Assembly (NCBI GenBank): GCA_038212215.1
Contig: JBBQUT010000001.1
Span: forward strand, 186,001 to 250,000
Direction of reading: 5' to 3'
Origin: JALZAI01 sp038212215
GTDB taxonomy: Bacteria > Actinomycetota > Actinomycetes > Mycobacteriales > Jatrophihabitantaceae
DNA: 64,000 nt
This document shows positions 40,670 through 50,208 of this stretch, in pieces. Numbering within the stretch: the stretch's first letter is position 1; every line of letters begins with the position of its first letter. Below the pieces are notes generated by a model. That model did no database searches and was not told the DNA's origin. It saw only the letters and a program-made list of their open reading frames with translations. A program made the position numbers and the translations under genes.

Positions 40670-43180
40670 ATGTTCGAGAGGTTCACCGACCGCGCACGCC
40701 GCGTCGTTGTCTTGGCCCAAGAAGAGGCCAGGATGCTCAACCACAACTACATCGGCACCGAGCACATCCTGCTCGGGCTGATCCACGAGGGTGAAGGAGT
40801 CGCCGCGAAGGCGCTCGAGTCCCTCGGCATTTCTCTCGACGCTGTACGCCAGCAGGTCGAGGAGATCATCGGCCAGGGCCAGCAGGCGCCGAGCGGGCAC
40901 ATCCCGTTCACGCCGCGCGCCAAGAAGGTTCTGGAGCTGAGCCTTCGCGAGGCGCTACAGCTGGGCCACAACTATATCGGCACGGAGCACATCCTGCTCG
41001 GCCTCATCCGCGAAGGTGAAGGCGTGGCCGCGCAGGTTCTGGTCAAGCTCGGTGCCGACCTGAACAAGGTCCGCCAGCAGGTCATCCAGCTGCTCAACGG
41101 TTACCAGAGCAAGGAGCCCGCGGGAACCACGACCGAGGCCACCCCGTCCACCTCGCTCGTCCTCGACCAGTTCGGCCGCAACCTGACCCAGTCGGCGCGT
41201 GAAGGCAAGCTGGATCCGGTGATCGGTCGCGAGTCGGTGATCGAGCGGCTGATGCAGGTGCTCTCCCGCCGCACCAAGAACAACCCGGTGCTCATCGGCG
41301 AGCCCGGCGTCGGCAAGACCGCCGTCGTCGAGGGTCTGGCGCAGGCGATCGTCAAGGGCGAGGTTCCCGAGACGCTCAAGGACAAGCAGCTCTACACGCT
41401 CGATCTCGGTTCGCTCGTCGCCGGCAGCCGCTACCGCGGGGACTTCGAGGAGCGCCTGAAGAAGGTGCTGAAGGAGATTCGCACCCGCGGCGACATCATC
41501 TTGTTCATCGACGAAATCCACACGCTCGTTGGTGCCGGCGCGGCCGAAGGGGCGATCGACGCTGCAAGCATCCTCAAGCCGATGCTGGCTCGCGGCGAGC
41601 TGCAGACCATCGGCGCCACCACCCTCGACGAGTACCGCAAGTACGTCGAGAAGGACGCCGCTCTTGAGCGGCGCTTCCAGCCGGTCCAGGTCGGCGAGCC
41701 GACGGTGGCGCACACGATCGAGATTCTCAAGGGCCTGCGCGACCGGTACGAGGCACATCACCGCGTGTCGATCACCGATGCCGCGCTGGTGGCCGCCGCG
41801 GGACTCGCCGATCGTTACATCAGCGACCGGTTCCTGCCTGACAAGGCGATCGACCTGATCGACGAAGCCGGCGCGCGCATGCGCATCCGCCGGATGACCG
41901 CACCGCCGGATCTGCGCGATTTCGATGAGCGCATCGCTGGCGTGCGCAGGGAAAAGGAGTCCGCGATCGACGCGCAGGACTTCGAGAAAGCCGCGTCCCT
42001 GCGCGACAAGGAGAAGACCCTGCAGGCCGACAGGACCAAGCGTGAGCAGGAATGGCGCGCCGGTGATCTCGACGTGGTTGCCGAGGTCGACGACGAGCAG
42101 ATTGCCGAGGTGCTCGCCACTTGGACGGGCATTCCGGTGTTCAAGTTGACCGAGGAAGAGACCGCTCGGCTGCTGCGCATGGAGGACGAGCTCCACAAGC
42201 GCGTCGTCGGCCAGCAGCAGGCGATCAAGGCGGTCAGCCAGGCGATCCGGCGCACCCGGGCCGGCCTGAAGGATCCGAAGCGTCCCGGTGGCTCGTTCAT
42301 CTTCGCCGGCCCCTCCGGCGTCGGTAAGACCGAGCTCTCGAAGGCGCTTGCCGAGTTCCTGTTCGGTGACTCGGACGCGCTCATCCAGCTGGACATGTCC
42401 GAGTTCCACGACCGCTACACAGTGTCGCGCCTCGTGGGTGCGCCTCCCGGCTACGTGGGTTACGACGAGGGCGGCCAGCTCACCGAGAAGGTGCGGCGTA
42501 AGCCCTTCAGCGTCGTCCTGTTCGATGAGGTCGAGAAGGCGCATGCGGACGTGTTCAACACGCTGCTGCAGGTGCTCGAGGACGGCCGGCTGACCGACGG
42601 TCAGGGTCGCATCGTCGACTTCAAGAACACCGTGCTGATCCTGACGACGAACCTGGGTACGCGCGACGTGTCCAAGTCCGTGTCCTTCGGCCTGCAGGCT
42701 TCCAACGACACGCAGTCGAACTACGAGCGGATGAAGCAGAAGGTCAACGACGAGCTCAAGCAGCACTTCCGGCCCGAGTTCCTCAACCGTATCGACGACA
42801 TCATCGTGTTCCACCAGCTCACCCAGGACGAGATCGTTCAGATCGTCGACTTGATGATCGCCAGGCTCGACGTCCAGTTGCGCAACAAGGACATGGGGAT
42901 CGAGCTCACCACGGCAGCCAAGGCCCTGCTCGCCGAGAAGGGTTACGACCCGGTGCTCGGCGCCCGTCCGCTGCGGCGCACCATTCAGCGCGAGATCGAG
43001 GACACGCTGTCGGAGAAGATCCTCTTCGGTGAGATCGAGGCTGGCCAGATCATCCTGGTCGACGCGGTGCCAGTGGATCCGATGAAGAAGGACGGCCCGA
43101 AGAAGTTCAGCTACCGCGGCGAGCCCAAGCCCTCGACGATGGTTCTGGACGAGCCGCCGGCAGGCATCACCGCGGAGTAG
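40670..43180 (+). CDS. clpC: ATP-dependent Clp protease ATPase ClpC
   Basis: 836 residues. Two Clp-N repeats (FTDRARRVVVLAQEEARMLNHNYIGTEHIL and its second copy), AAA+ domain 1 (GEPGVGKTAVVEGLAQ), a UVR-type middle helix (AGVRREKESAIDAQDFEKAASLRDKEK) and AAA+ domain 2 (GPSGVGKTELSKALAE). Unfolds substrates for ClpP. ATG 40670 has GGAAGGAG upstream. Converges with mutY. Confidence 0.97.
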   Translation: MFERFTDRARRVVVLAQEEARMLNHNYIGTEHILLGLIHEGEGVAAKALESLGISLDAVRQQVEEIIGQGQQAPSGHIPFTPRAKKVLELSLREALQLGHNYIGTEHILLGLIREGEGVAAQVLVKLGADLNKVRQQVIQLLNGYQSKEPAGTTTEATPSTSLVLDQFGRNLTQSAREGKLDPVIGRESVIERLMQVLSRRTKNNPVLIGEPGVGKTAVVEGLAQAIVKGEVPETLKDKQLYTLDLGSLVAGSRYRGDFEERLKKVLKEIRTRGDIILFIDEIHTLVGAGAAEGAIDAASILKPMLARGELQTIGATTLDEYRKYVEKDAALERRFQPVQVGEPTVAHTIEILKGLRDRYEAHHRVSITDAALVAAAGLADRYISDRFLPDKAIDLIDEAGARMRIRRMTAPPDLRDFDERIAGVRREKESAIDAQDFEKAASLRDKEKTLQADRTKREQEWRAGDLDVVAEVDDEQIAEVLATWTGIPVFKLTEEETARLLRMEDELHKRVVGQQQAIKAVSQAIRRTRAGLKDPKRPGGSFIFAGPSGVGKTELSKALAEFLFGDSDALIQLDMSEFHDRYTVSRLVGAPPGYVGYDEGGQLTEKVRRKPFSVVLFDEVEKAHADVFNTLLQVLEDGRLTDGQGRIVDFKNTVLILTTNLGTRDVSKSVSFGLQASNDTQSNYERMKQKVNDELKQHFRPEFLNRIDDIIVFHQLTQDEIVQIVDLMIARLDVQLRNKDMGIELTTAAKALLAEKGYDPVLGARPLRRTIQREIEDTLSEKILFGEIEAGQIILVDAVPVDPMKKDGPKKFSYRGEPKPSTMVLDEPPAGITAE

Positions 43181-43275
43181 TTCGCGTCCGCGCAGCGGCG
43201 TCCACAGCAGCAGGGCCGTTCCCGTACGCGGGGGCGCCCCGCTGCTCTGCCCGGATGATCGCCGCCGCGCCGGCC

Positions 43276-44166
43276 TCAGCCAGGCAGGGCGAAGTATTCG
43301 CCGGGCAGCGGGTGCACCAGCCCGTCCGCGACGAGCGATGTCAGCGCTCGTTCGCGTTGCTCGACGTCGGGCCACACGGTGTCGAGCGCTGTGCGCGGCA
43401 CCGCGCCGGTCGTGCCGCGCAGCACGTCCAGCAGCAAACCGCGCACCTGCCGGTCGGTGCCCGCAAAGCCTGGCCGGCGTTGCGCTGGCACTTGCGAGGC
43501 CGGATAGCCGGCCCGCCGCCACGCGCATCTCGTTTCGAGTGGGCACTGCACACAGCGCGGTGCCCTCGCCAGGCAAACGAGAGCGCCGAGTTCCATGAGC
43601 GCGACGCTGAACCGGGCGGCCCGCGAGGGATCCTCAGGCAGCAGCGCTAGCACCGCTGCGTGATCGCGCGATGCCAACGGCCGCCCGGCGGCAGCGCGCC
43701 CGGTGACCACGCGCGCCACGACGCGGCGGACGTTTGTGTCCACGACGGGTTGGCGTTGCCCGAAGGCAAACGCGGCGACGGCCCGCGCGGTGTAGCTGCC
43801 GATGCCGGGCAAAGATTCGAGGTCGGCGACATTGGACGGCACGGTGCCACCGAAGCGGGCCACGATCTCGCGCGAACATGCGTGCAGTCGCAACGCGCGG
43901 CGCGGATAGCCGAGCTTGCCCCACATCCGAACCGCCTCGCCGGCGGAATCGGCGGCGAGCGCGGTGGGGGTCGGCCACCGAGCCAGCCACGCGGCATACA
44001 CCGGTAGTACGCGTGCCACCGGCGTCTGTTGAAGCATGATCTCGCTGACCAGCACCCCCCACGCGCTGGCGCCGTGCGCTCGCCAGGGCAATTCGCGTGC
44101 CGCTCTGTCGTACCAGGACAGCAGGGGCCGTACGTGCCGATCCGTGCCTGCGGTGTGATCCGTCAT
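43276..44166 (-). CDS. mutY: A/G-specific adenine glycosylase
   Basis: 296 residues from ATG 44166. Catalytic Glu42 in SEIMLQQTPV, helix-hairpin-helix LPGIGSYTARAVAAFAFG followed by VVDTNVRRV with the catalytic Asp, and the [4Fe-4S] site C-x6-C-x2-C-x5-C (CLARAPRCVQCPLETRC). Removes A opposite 8-oxoG. The C-terminal domain is short, as in actinobacterial forms lacking a full MutT-like 8-oxoG sensor. Confidence 0.94.
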   Translation of the reverse strand: MTDHTAGTDRHVRPLLSWYDRAARELPWRAHGASAWGVLVSEIMLQQTPVARVLPVYAAWLARWPTPTALAADSAGEAVRMWGKLGYPRRALRLHACSREIVARFGGTVPSNVADLESLPGIGSYTARAVAAFAFGQRQPVVDTNVRRVVARVVTGRAAAGRPLASRDHAAVLALLPEDPSRAARFSVALMELGALVCLARAPRCVQCPLETRCAWRRAGYPASQVPAQRRPGFAGTDRQVRGLLLDVLRGTTGAVPRTALDTVWPDVEQRERALTSLVADGLVHPLPGEYFALPG

Positions 44167-44252
44167 CGCGGGGCATCCTCGCACGGCGCACCGGGCAGGT
44201 CTGCGCGCGTCTCACCTGAGCGCGGCCGCTGCGGCGCTACGGTGACCGTGCC

Positions 44253-44945
44253 ATGTTTGATCCGCACGGACCCCACGCTGCAGCGGTGTACTGGCGTCGC
44301 CGGTTGGTGCTGCTGGTGAGCATCGTCGTGCTGCTCGCGCTGATCGCGCTGACCCTCCGCTTCGTGCTGGCCCGCAGCGCCGCGCCGGCGGCCGCTGGCC
44401 CGTCGGCACCCGGTAGCACATCATCGGCGCCTCATGCGCCGCTGACCACTGGCCGGTCGAGCGCGCCGGTGCGTCCCCGGGCGCCGGCACGCCGTCCTGC
44501 GTCAGCGCTTCGGTCGGCGTTTCGGTCGGCGCCGGCCGCAGCGCCGCTGAGCACGTCTCGCCTGTGTGACCCGGCGCAGCTGATAGTCGCCGCTCGCACC
44601 AACAGTTCGAGCTACCCGGTCGGCAGTCACCCGGTGCTGATGTTGCAGGTAACCAGCACCGCTGCGGCGCCCTGCCTGCAAGATCTCGCCGACCGACAGA
44701 TTGTGCTGCGGGTCTACAACGGTGTCTCGCGGGTGTGGGGCAGCCACGACTGCTTGAGCGTGCCGGGCGCCGCGATGCGAACGCTGAAGCCGCATGCGCC
44801 GGTGCGGGTCAGCGTCGTATGGTCCGGTCGGTCGTCGCAGCCGAGATGCGCGGGCAACCGAGTGCAGATCATTGCCGGGACGTACACCCTCTACGCGAGT
44901 TTGGCCGGCAAGGACGGCGCGGCGGCCCAGTTCGCGGTCCACTGA
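44253..44945 (+). CDS. Secreted or membrane-anchored protein next to disA
   Basis: 230 residues. N-terminal helix (LVLLVSIVVLLALIALTLRFVLA), then a 60-residue Ala/Pro/Ser/Arg-rich linker, then an extracytoplasmic domain of about 125 residues. Four cysteines (CDP, PCLQD, HDCLSV, PRCAGN) could form two disulfides. Holds the position of mycobacterial Rv3587c between mutY and disA. Function unknown. Confidence 0.75.
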   Translation: MFDPHGPHAAAVYWRRRLVLLVSIVVLLALIALTLRFVLARSAAPAAAGPSAPGSTSSAPHAPLTTGRSSAPVRPRAPARRPASALRSAFRSAPAAAPLSTSRLCDPAQLIVAARTNSSSYPVGSHPVLMLQVTSTAAAPCLQDLADRQIVLRVYNGVSRVWGSHDCLSVPGAAMRTLKPHAPVRVSVVWSGRSSQPRCAGNRVQIIAGTYTLYASLAGKDGAAAQFAVH

Positions 44946-44968
44946 CCCCGGGCACCGATTCCGCTGCG

Positions 44969-46048
44969 CTACGAGTAGCGGTCGATGATCGAGACCTCGG
45001 CCAGCCGGGAGATCGCCTCGCGGACCGCCCGCGCGCGCGTCTCGCCGACACCGTCGACCACCTGAAGGTCTTCGACCGAGGCCGCAAGCAGTTTCTGCAG
45101 GCCACCGAAGTGCTCGACGACGCGATCCAGAATGGCGCCGGGCATGCGCGGCACCCGAGCCAGCAGCCGGTGCCCGCGCGGGCTGGCGGCCGAATCCAGA
45201 GCTTCCGGGGTGTGCGGCAGAGCCATGGCCCGCGCAACCTGGGTCAGATCAAGCAGTTCGGTCGCTGAGAGCGCAGCCAGGTCCGCCTGAACCCGTTCGG
45301 ACGGGCGCCCGCGCCGACCCGCAGGCATGTAGTCGCGCGCGATCAGGTCGCGGTCAGCGTCGACGCCTGCCATCAGCTCCTCGAGCTGCAAGGCGAGCAG
45401 GCGGCCGTCAGTGCCGAGTTCGACGATCTCGCCGGTGACCTCGTCGGCGATGCGCCGCACCATTTCCAGTCGCTGGGCCACCACCGCGACGTCACGCGCT
45501 GTTACCAGGTCCTCGATCTCGAGTGCGGACAGCGCACCGGACACCTCGTCCAGGCGCGTCTTGTACCGCTCCAGGGTGTTGATCGCTTGGTTGGCGCGGG
45601 TGAGCAACTCGCCGGTGCTTTCCAGCACGTAGCGCCGGTCGCCGACATAGAGGCTGATGATGCGCATGGACTGCGACACCGAGATGACCGGGTAACCGGA
45701 TTGCCGCGCGACCCGCTGCGCTGTCCGGTGGCGCGTGCCGGACTCCTCGGTCGGGATCACCGGATCGGGCATCAGATGCGTGGCGGCGTGCATGATGCGA
45801 TCGCCGACGACGTTCAGGACGACTGCGCCGTCCATCTTGCACAGCTCACGCAGCCGGGTGGCCGAGAAGCCGACCTCCAGCGGAAAACCGCCGGTGCACA
45901 TCTGCTCGATGGTGCGATCCCAGCCGATCACGATCAGCGCGCCGGTGTTGCCGCGCAGGATGCGCTCGAGCCCGTCGCGCAGTTCGGTACCAGGAGCGAC
46001 CGTCGCCAGGAACGTGCGCAAACCGTCGTCCTGCTCTCCGGTCGCCAA
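44969..46048 (-). CDS. disA: Diadenylate cyclase / DNA integrity scanning protein
   Basis: 359 residues. The DAC domain carries DGA (Asp73-Ala75) and RHR (Arg106-Arg108) catalytic motifs, then a long helical spine and a C-terminal helix-hairpin-helix pair (VEDLQVVDGVGETRARAVREAISRL). Makes c-di-AMP from ATP and responds to branched DNA. Downstream of radA on the same strand, the conserved radA-disA pair. Confidence 0.96.
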   Translation of the reverse strand: MATGEQDDGLRTFLATVAPGTELRDGLERILRGNTGALIVIGWDRTIEQMCTGGFPLEVGFSATRLRELCKMDGAVVLNVVGDRIMHAATHLMPDPVIPTEESGTRHRTAQRVARQSGYPVISVSQSMRIISLYVGDRRYVLESTGELLTRANQAINTLERYKTRLDEVSGALSALEIEDLVTARDVAVVAQRLEMVRRIADEVTGEIVELGTDGRLLALQLEELMAGVDADRDLIARDYMPAGRRGRPSERVQADLAALSATELLDLTQVARAMALPHTPEALDSAASPRGHRLLARVPRMPGAILDRVVEHFGGLQKLLAASVEDLQVVDGVGETRARAVREAISRLAEVSIIDRYS

Positions 46049-46155
46049 TGCGTGCTCCTCGTTCGGGTTCGAATCAGTGTAGGGGTGCGCTGCGCCGGGA
46101 AAGTCGCAATTGCATCACGTCTACTGTCTCGGAAGTCCGGCAGTGCAACATCCGA

Positions 46156-47592
46156 TCATGCGCCGCGGACCTGCCGCAGCGCCGGCCGACGGTTGTCGGC
46201 GCCATGGGAGGACAGGTTGAGGGCCGCGGTGAGCGCCTCGCCAATGGTAGTGACGGGAATGACGCGGATGGCTTGGCCGGGGCCTGGTGCGCACGCCTCG
46301 CCGATGTGCGAGCCCGGGACGAGCGCGCGGGTGAAGCCCAGCCGGGCAGCCTCTGCCAATCGCCGGGAAAGGTGCGGAACCCGCCGGACGTCGCCGGAAA
46401 GCGATACCTCGCCGATCGCGCAAACGGTGGCCGGGATGGGCACGTTGCGAACGGCCGACGCGAGCGCCAGGGCGGTGGCCAGGTCGGCCGCCGGTTCGTG
46501 GGCACCGATCCCACCGACGGTCGCGACGTAGACCTCGAGATCGGCCAAGGCCAGCTGACCGTGCCGAGCCAGCACGGCGAGCAGCATCGCGACTCGCGCG
46601 GAGTCCAGATCGCTGACAGCGCGCCGGGGTGAGCCGCCGCCGGCGGGCCGGTTCACGAGGGCCTGCACCTCGGTGACCAGAGATCGCCTGCCCTCGACGA
46701 TGATCGCGACGCACGTGCCGGGAACGGCCACAGTGCGGTCGGAGAGAAACAGCCCGGACGGGTCAGACAACCCCACGATGCCGTTCTCGCGCATCTCGAA
46801 ACAGCCGACCTCGTCCGCCGGGCCGTAACGGTTCTTGCTCGCTCGGACCAGGCGTAGGGACGAGTGCTGGTCGCCGTCGAAGTGCAGCACCACGTCGACG
46901 AGGTGCTCGAGCACCCGCGGCCCGGCGATGCCGCCGTCTTTGGTCACATGCCCGACCAGCACGGTGGCGATCGCGCGTTGCTTCGCTGCGGCGATAAGGG
47001 CCGCGGCCACCGCTCGAATTTGCGCAACGCCGCCGGCGCCGCTGTCGACGACGTCGGTCGAGATGGTTTGCACCGAATCGACCACGAGCAGTCCGGGCCG
47101 CACGTCGTCGAGGTGGGTGAGCAACGCGCCGAGATCGTTCTCGGCCGCTAGAAACAGTTGCGGGTCGACGCAGCCGATGCGCTCGGCGCGCAGGCGCACC
47201 TGGGCGGTGGATTCCTCCCCGGTGACTACCAGTGATCGCCCGCCGCCGCGCGCGTACCGATGTGCCACTTCAAGCAGCAGCGTCGATTTGCCGACCCCAG
47301 GCTCGCCGGCGAGCAGCACCACCGACCCTGGCACCAGCCCGCCGCCGAGTACCCGGTCGAGTTCCGCAACACCGGTCGGGCGCGCCCGGGCGTCGGCCGC
47401 GGAGATGTCGCCGATCGGCCTGGCCGGGCACGTCACCGCACCAGGGCTGACCGCCTTGCGGGTAGTGGCGCCGAGCTGCTCGACGGTGCCCCACGCCTGA
47501 CACTCGCCACACCGGCCGACCCACCGCAGTGCAGGCGAGCCGCACTCGGTGCATCGAAAGGCTGCGTTCGATCGTACGTTCGGCTTGGCCAC
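46156..47592 (-). CDS. radA: DNA repair protein RadA
   Basis: 478 residues. N-terminal zinc finger (CTECGSPALRWVGRCGEC), RecA-like core with Walker A GEPGVGKST, the RadA-specific KNRYG motif (ASKNRYGPADEVG) and a C-terminal Lon-protease-like domain (VTEVQALVNRP through AIRVIPV). A branch-migration helicase for homologous recombination. Confidence 0.95.
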   Translation of the reverse strand: MAKPNVRSNAAFRCTECGSPALRWVGRCGECQAWGTVEQLGATTRKAVSPGAVTCPARPIGDISAADARARPTGVAELDRVLGGGLVPGSVVLLAGEPGVGKSTLLLEVAHRYARGGGRSLVVTGEESTAQVRLRAERIGCVDPQLFLAAENDLGALLTHLDDVRPGLLVVDSVQTISTDVVDSGAGGVAQIRAVAAALIAAAKQRAIATVLVGHVTKDGGIAGPRVLEHLVDVVLHFDGDQHSSLRLVRASKNRYGPADEVGCFEMRENGIVGLSDPSGLFLSDRTVAVPGTCVAIIVEGRRSLVTEVQALVNRPAGGGSPRRAVSDLDSARVAMLLAVLARHGQLALADLEVYVATVGGIGAHEPAADLATALALASAVRNVPIPATVCAIGEVSLSGDVRRVPHLSRRLAEAARLGFTRALVPGSHIGEACAPGPGQAIRVIPVTTIGEALTAALNLSSHGADNRRPALRQVRGA

Positions 47593-47640
47593 GCGCTGAA
47601 TCTATCCGCGGGGTCAGACATTTTCCGGCAAGCGCGCTGG

Positions 47641-48261
47641 CTAGCCTTCGCTCGCGGAACCGGACGGAGCGGGAATGGTGGACTGGTTGGGCGCCGAGGT
47701 CAGCTGCACCGGAACGGTCAGGGTCGTGGCACCGGCTCGGGCAAAGCTGAACGTGATCCGCACCGAGCTGCCGGGGAAGAGTGGACTGCTCTTCTTGGCG
47801 AGCGAGGACAGCACGAGCGTCTTGGGCGACGTCGGCGCACTGGGCGAAAGGTTGCTCAGGCCGAGGCGCAACGACGTACCTGGGGCGATCGACGTGGGCG
47901 TGCCGACGCTGGACACCGCGGTCGTCGACGCCGCCGCCGTGTCGACGATGCCCCATCCGGAGTAGGCCGGGCTGCTGACACCGCTGAGGGTGTCCGCCGA
48001 GGTGCCTTGGTTCACGATGACGAGCGCGAGCTCGGCGTTGGAGCCCGCGGCGTAGGACGACCCGGCGGGCGGCTGGATCGCGACGGCCGCCAGCTTGATC
48101 GAGCCGACCGAACCGTTGGTCGCATCGACGACCGAAACCTCTTCGGAAGTAGCCGCATGCTGGCCCGCAGCGCAAGAGGCGCTCATCAGGACGGCGAGCG
48201 CAAGGCCGAGCGCGGCAGCGATCCGGTGCGCGCCGCTGCGGTGCGCAATCAGCTGTGTCAT
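47641..48261 (-). CDS. LpqE-like lipoprotein
   Basis: 206 residues from ATG 48261. Signal peptide with lipobox LMSASCAAG (Cys about residue 30), then a beta-rich domain with a LAAVAIQPPAGSSYAAGSNAEL start and a Ser/Thr-rich sequence. It sits between radA and carD exactly like mycobacterial LpqE (Rv3584), which belongs to the PCu(A)C-like fold. I see no clear copper-binding Met/His cluster, so copper binding is doubtful. Confidence 0.78.
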   Translation of the reverse strand: MTQLIAHRSGAHRIAAALGLALAVLMSASCAAGQHAATSEEVSVVDATNGSVGSIKLAAVAIQPPAGSSYAAGSNAELALVIVNQGTSADTLSGVSSPAYSGWGIVDTAAASTTAVSSVGTPTSIAPGTSLRLGLSNLSPSAPTSPKTLVLSSLAKKSSPLFPGSSVRITFSFARAGATTLTVPVQLTSAPNQSTIPAPSGSASEG

Positions 48262-48510
48262 CAGGTCATGACCCTTGTTTGCTACCGATCTGTGAGCTAT
48301 CGATCTGGCGCCGGCGTTGTCCCGGACACGACTTGTCCGCCAGCCTAGCGAGGCACTCCTATGTCCTCTGCCGCGGGATGGCGCCATGCTTATCTCGAGG
48401 GTGTTGTCAACCCCGATATCCCTTATTTCAAAAGCTTGTTGTGGCTGCGAGCCGGGTTTGTGCCGATGTGCTGCGTGTTATCATTGGCTGGGCGAAGGAG
48501 GCCATATCAC

Positions 48511-49002
48511 ATGACGTTCAAGGTCGGCGAGACCGTTGTTTATCCGCATCACGGCGCTGCTCTGATCGAAGCCATCGAAGATCGGATGTTGCAGGGAGTC
48601 ATGAAGTCCTACCTGCGGCTGAAGGTGGCACAAGGCGATCTGACGGTGCTTGTCCCCGCCGACAATGCCGAGATCGTCGGCGTACGCGACGTCGTGGGCC
48701 AGGAAGGTCTGGACAAGGTCTTCGAGGTGCTGCGTGCACCGCACACCGAAGAGCCGACGAACTGGTCGCGCCGCTACAAGGCGAACGGCGAGAAGCTGGC
48801 CTCCGGTGACGTCAACAAGGTCGCCGAGGTTGTGCGTGACCTCTGGCGCCGCGACCGCGACCGCGGGCTATCCGCCGGTGAAAAGCGGATGCTGGCGAAG
48901 GCTCGCCAGATCCTGGTGAGCGAATTGGCATTGGCCGAGGGCACGAACGAAGACAAGGCGGAGATTGTGCTGGACGAGGTGCTCGGCGAGGCTGTGGCCT
49001 GA
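48511..49002 (+). CDS. carD: CarD family transcriptional regulator
   Basis: 163 residues from ATG 48511, with GAAGGAG eleven bases upstream. N-terminal Tudor-like RNAP beta-interaction domain (FKVGETVVYPHHGAALIEAIEDR, YLRLKVAQGDLTVLVP) and helical DNA-binding C-terminus (NWSRRYKANGEKLASGDVNKVAEVVRDLWRRD). Stabilises RNAP open complexes at rRNA and housekeeping promoters. The 249-bp divergent region with lpqE is locally AT-rich; TATCAT at 48479-48484 may be its -10. Confidence 0.95.
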   Translation: MTFKVGETVVYPHHGAALIEAIEDRMLQGVMKSYLRLKVAQGDLTVLVPADNAEIVGVRDVVGQEGLDKVFEVLRAPHTEEPTNWSRRYKANGEKLASGDVNKVAEVVRDLWRRDRDRGLSAGEKRMLAKARQILVSELALAEGTNEDKAEIVLDEVLGEAVA

Positions 49003-49025
49003 GTTCGCGCTGATTGCTCCGACGA

Positions 49026-49709
49026 ATGGCGGCGCACGGTCATCTGACCGTCGCCGCCATTCTCGTTGCTGCCGGATCAGGCAGCCGGCTTGGCGCCGGC
49101 GTCCCGAAAGCGTTCGTGGACGTCGCCGGGCGCACCCTGCTCGAACATGCGAGTTCGCGCTTTGTCAATCACCCCCGGGTGCGTGACGTGGTCGTCGCTG
49201 CGCCCGCCGCCATGCTGGCGACGGCCACTCGCCTCGTCCCGCGCGCCCGGGTCGTGAACGGCGGCGCGACCCGCCAGGATTCGGTCGCACGTGCGTTGCG
49301 CACGGTGGCCGACGACATCGACATTGTCCTCGTGCACGATGTGGCCCGGGCTTTCGTCCCGACCGATGTGATCACCCGGGTGATCGACGGGCTGAGCCTG
49401 CAGGGCGCGGACGCGACCGTGCCGGTGTTGGCGCTCACCGACACGATCCGCCGCTTCGACGTGCACACCGGTGTGCTCGGCGACGTGGTCGACCGATCGC
49501 AATTGCTGGCTATGCAGACCCCGCAAGGTTTCTGGCGTCCGGTTCTGGTCGCAGCGCACGCCGCCCGGAGCGATAGCAACGCTACCGACGATGCCACGCT
49601 CGTCGAGGCCCTCGGCGGCCGCGTGATGGCGGTGCGGGGTGACGAGCGGGCGTTCAAGGTGACCGTCCCGCTCGATCTGCTGCTCGCCGAGGTGGTCGCC
49701 GGTGATTGA
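49026..49709 (+). CDS. ispD: 2-C-methyl-D-erythritol 4-phosphate cytidylyltransferase
   Basis: 227 residues from ATG 49026. CTP-binding AAILVAAGSGSRLGAGVPKAFVDVAGR, VLVHDVARAFVP and the MQTPQGFWRPVL block. Third step of the MEP isoprenoid pathway. Its last eight bases overlap ispF. Confidence 0.95.
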   Translation: MAAHGHLTVAAILVAAGSGSRLGAGVPKAFVDVAGRTLLEHASSRFVNHPRVRDVVVAAPAAMLATATRLVPRARVVNGGATRQDSVARALRTVADDIDIVLVHDVARAFVPTDVITRVIDGLSLQGADATVPVLALTDTIRRFDVHTGVLGDVVDRSQLLAMQTPQGFWRPVLVAAHAARSDSNATDDATLVEALGGRVMAVRGDERAFKVTVPLDLLLAEVVAGD

Positions 49710-50178
49710 CCTGCGCACCGGAATCGCCCTGGACGTTCATCCGATCGAGGTCGGGCGCGCGTGCTGGCTGGCGGGCCTGCTGTGGCCGGACGTGGACGGC
49801 TGCTCGGGCCATTCCGACGGCGACGTCGCCGCGCATGCCGCGTGTGACGCGTTGCTGTCGGCCGCCGGGCTCGGTGACCTCGGCGCGGTCTTCGGCACGT
49901 CCGAGCGGCGATGGCAGGGCGCGTCGGGCGCCAGCCTGTTACGCGAGACGGCCGGCCGGGTACGCGCCGCCGGGTGGCAGATCGGCAATGTCGCGGTGCA
50001 GATCATCAGTAACGAGCCGCGCGTCGGCCCACGCCGGGACGAGGCGCAAACGGCGCTGTCGCAGGCGCTGGACGCTCCGGTCACCGTGAGCGCCACCACC
50101 ACCGACGGCCTCGGCGTGACGGGACGAGGCGAGGGCCGCGCCGCGATCGCCACCGCGCTACTGATGCTCGCGGACTGA
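49702..50178 (+). CDS. ispF: 2-C-methyl-D-erythritol 2,4-cyclodiphosphate synthase
   Basis: 158 residues from GTG 49702. Zinc ligands in ALDVHPIE (Asp11, His13) and SGHSDGDVAAHAACDALL; C-terminal TTTDGLGVTGRGEGRAA. Next-but-one enzyme after IspD in the MEP pathway; the operon coupling is tight. Confidence 0.96.
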   Translation: MIDLRTGIALDVHPIEVGRACWLAGLLWPDVDGCSGHSDGDVAAHAACDALLSAAGLGDLGAVFGTSERRWQGASGASLLRETAGRVRAAGWQIGNVAVQIISNEPRVGPRRDEAQTALSQALDAPVTVSATTTDGLGVTGRGEGRAAIATALLMLAD

Positions 50179-50196
50179 GCGGTCGCGGGTGCTCCC

Positions 50197-50208
50197 TACG
50201 ATGGGCAT
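50197..50208 (+). promoter_or_regulatory. Leaderless-type promoter of cysS
   Basis: TACGAT, six bases, then the cysS GTG at 50209. No Shine-Dalgarno sequence is present. Confidence 0.5.

Noticed and set aside
40955..43576. 873-residue minus-strand open frame
   Set aside because: Antisense to clpC; no recognisable domain.
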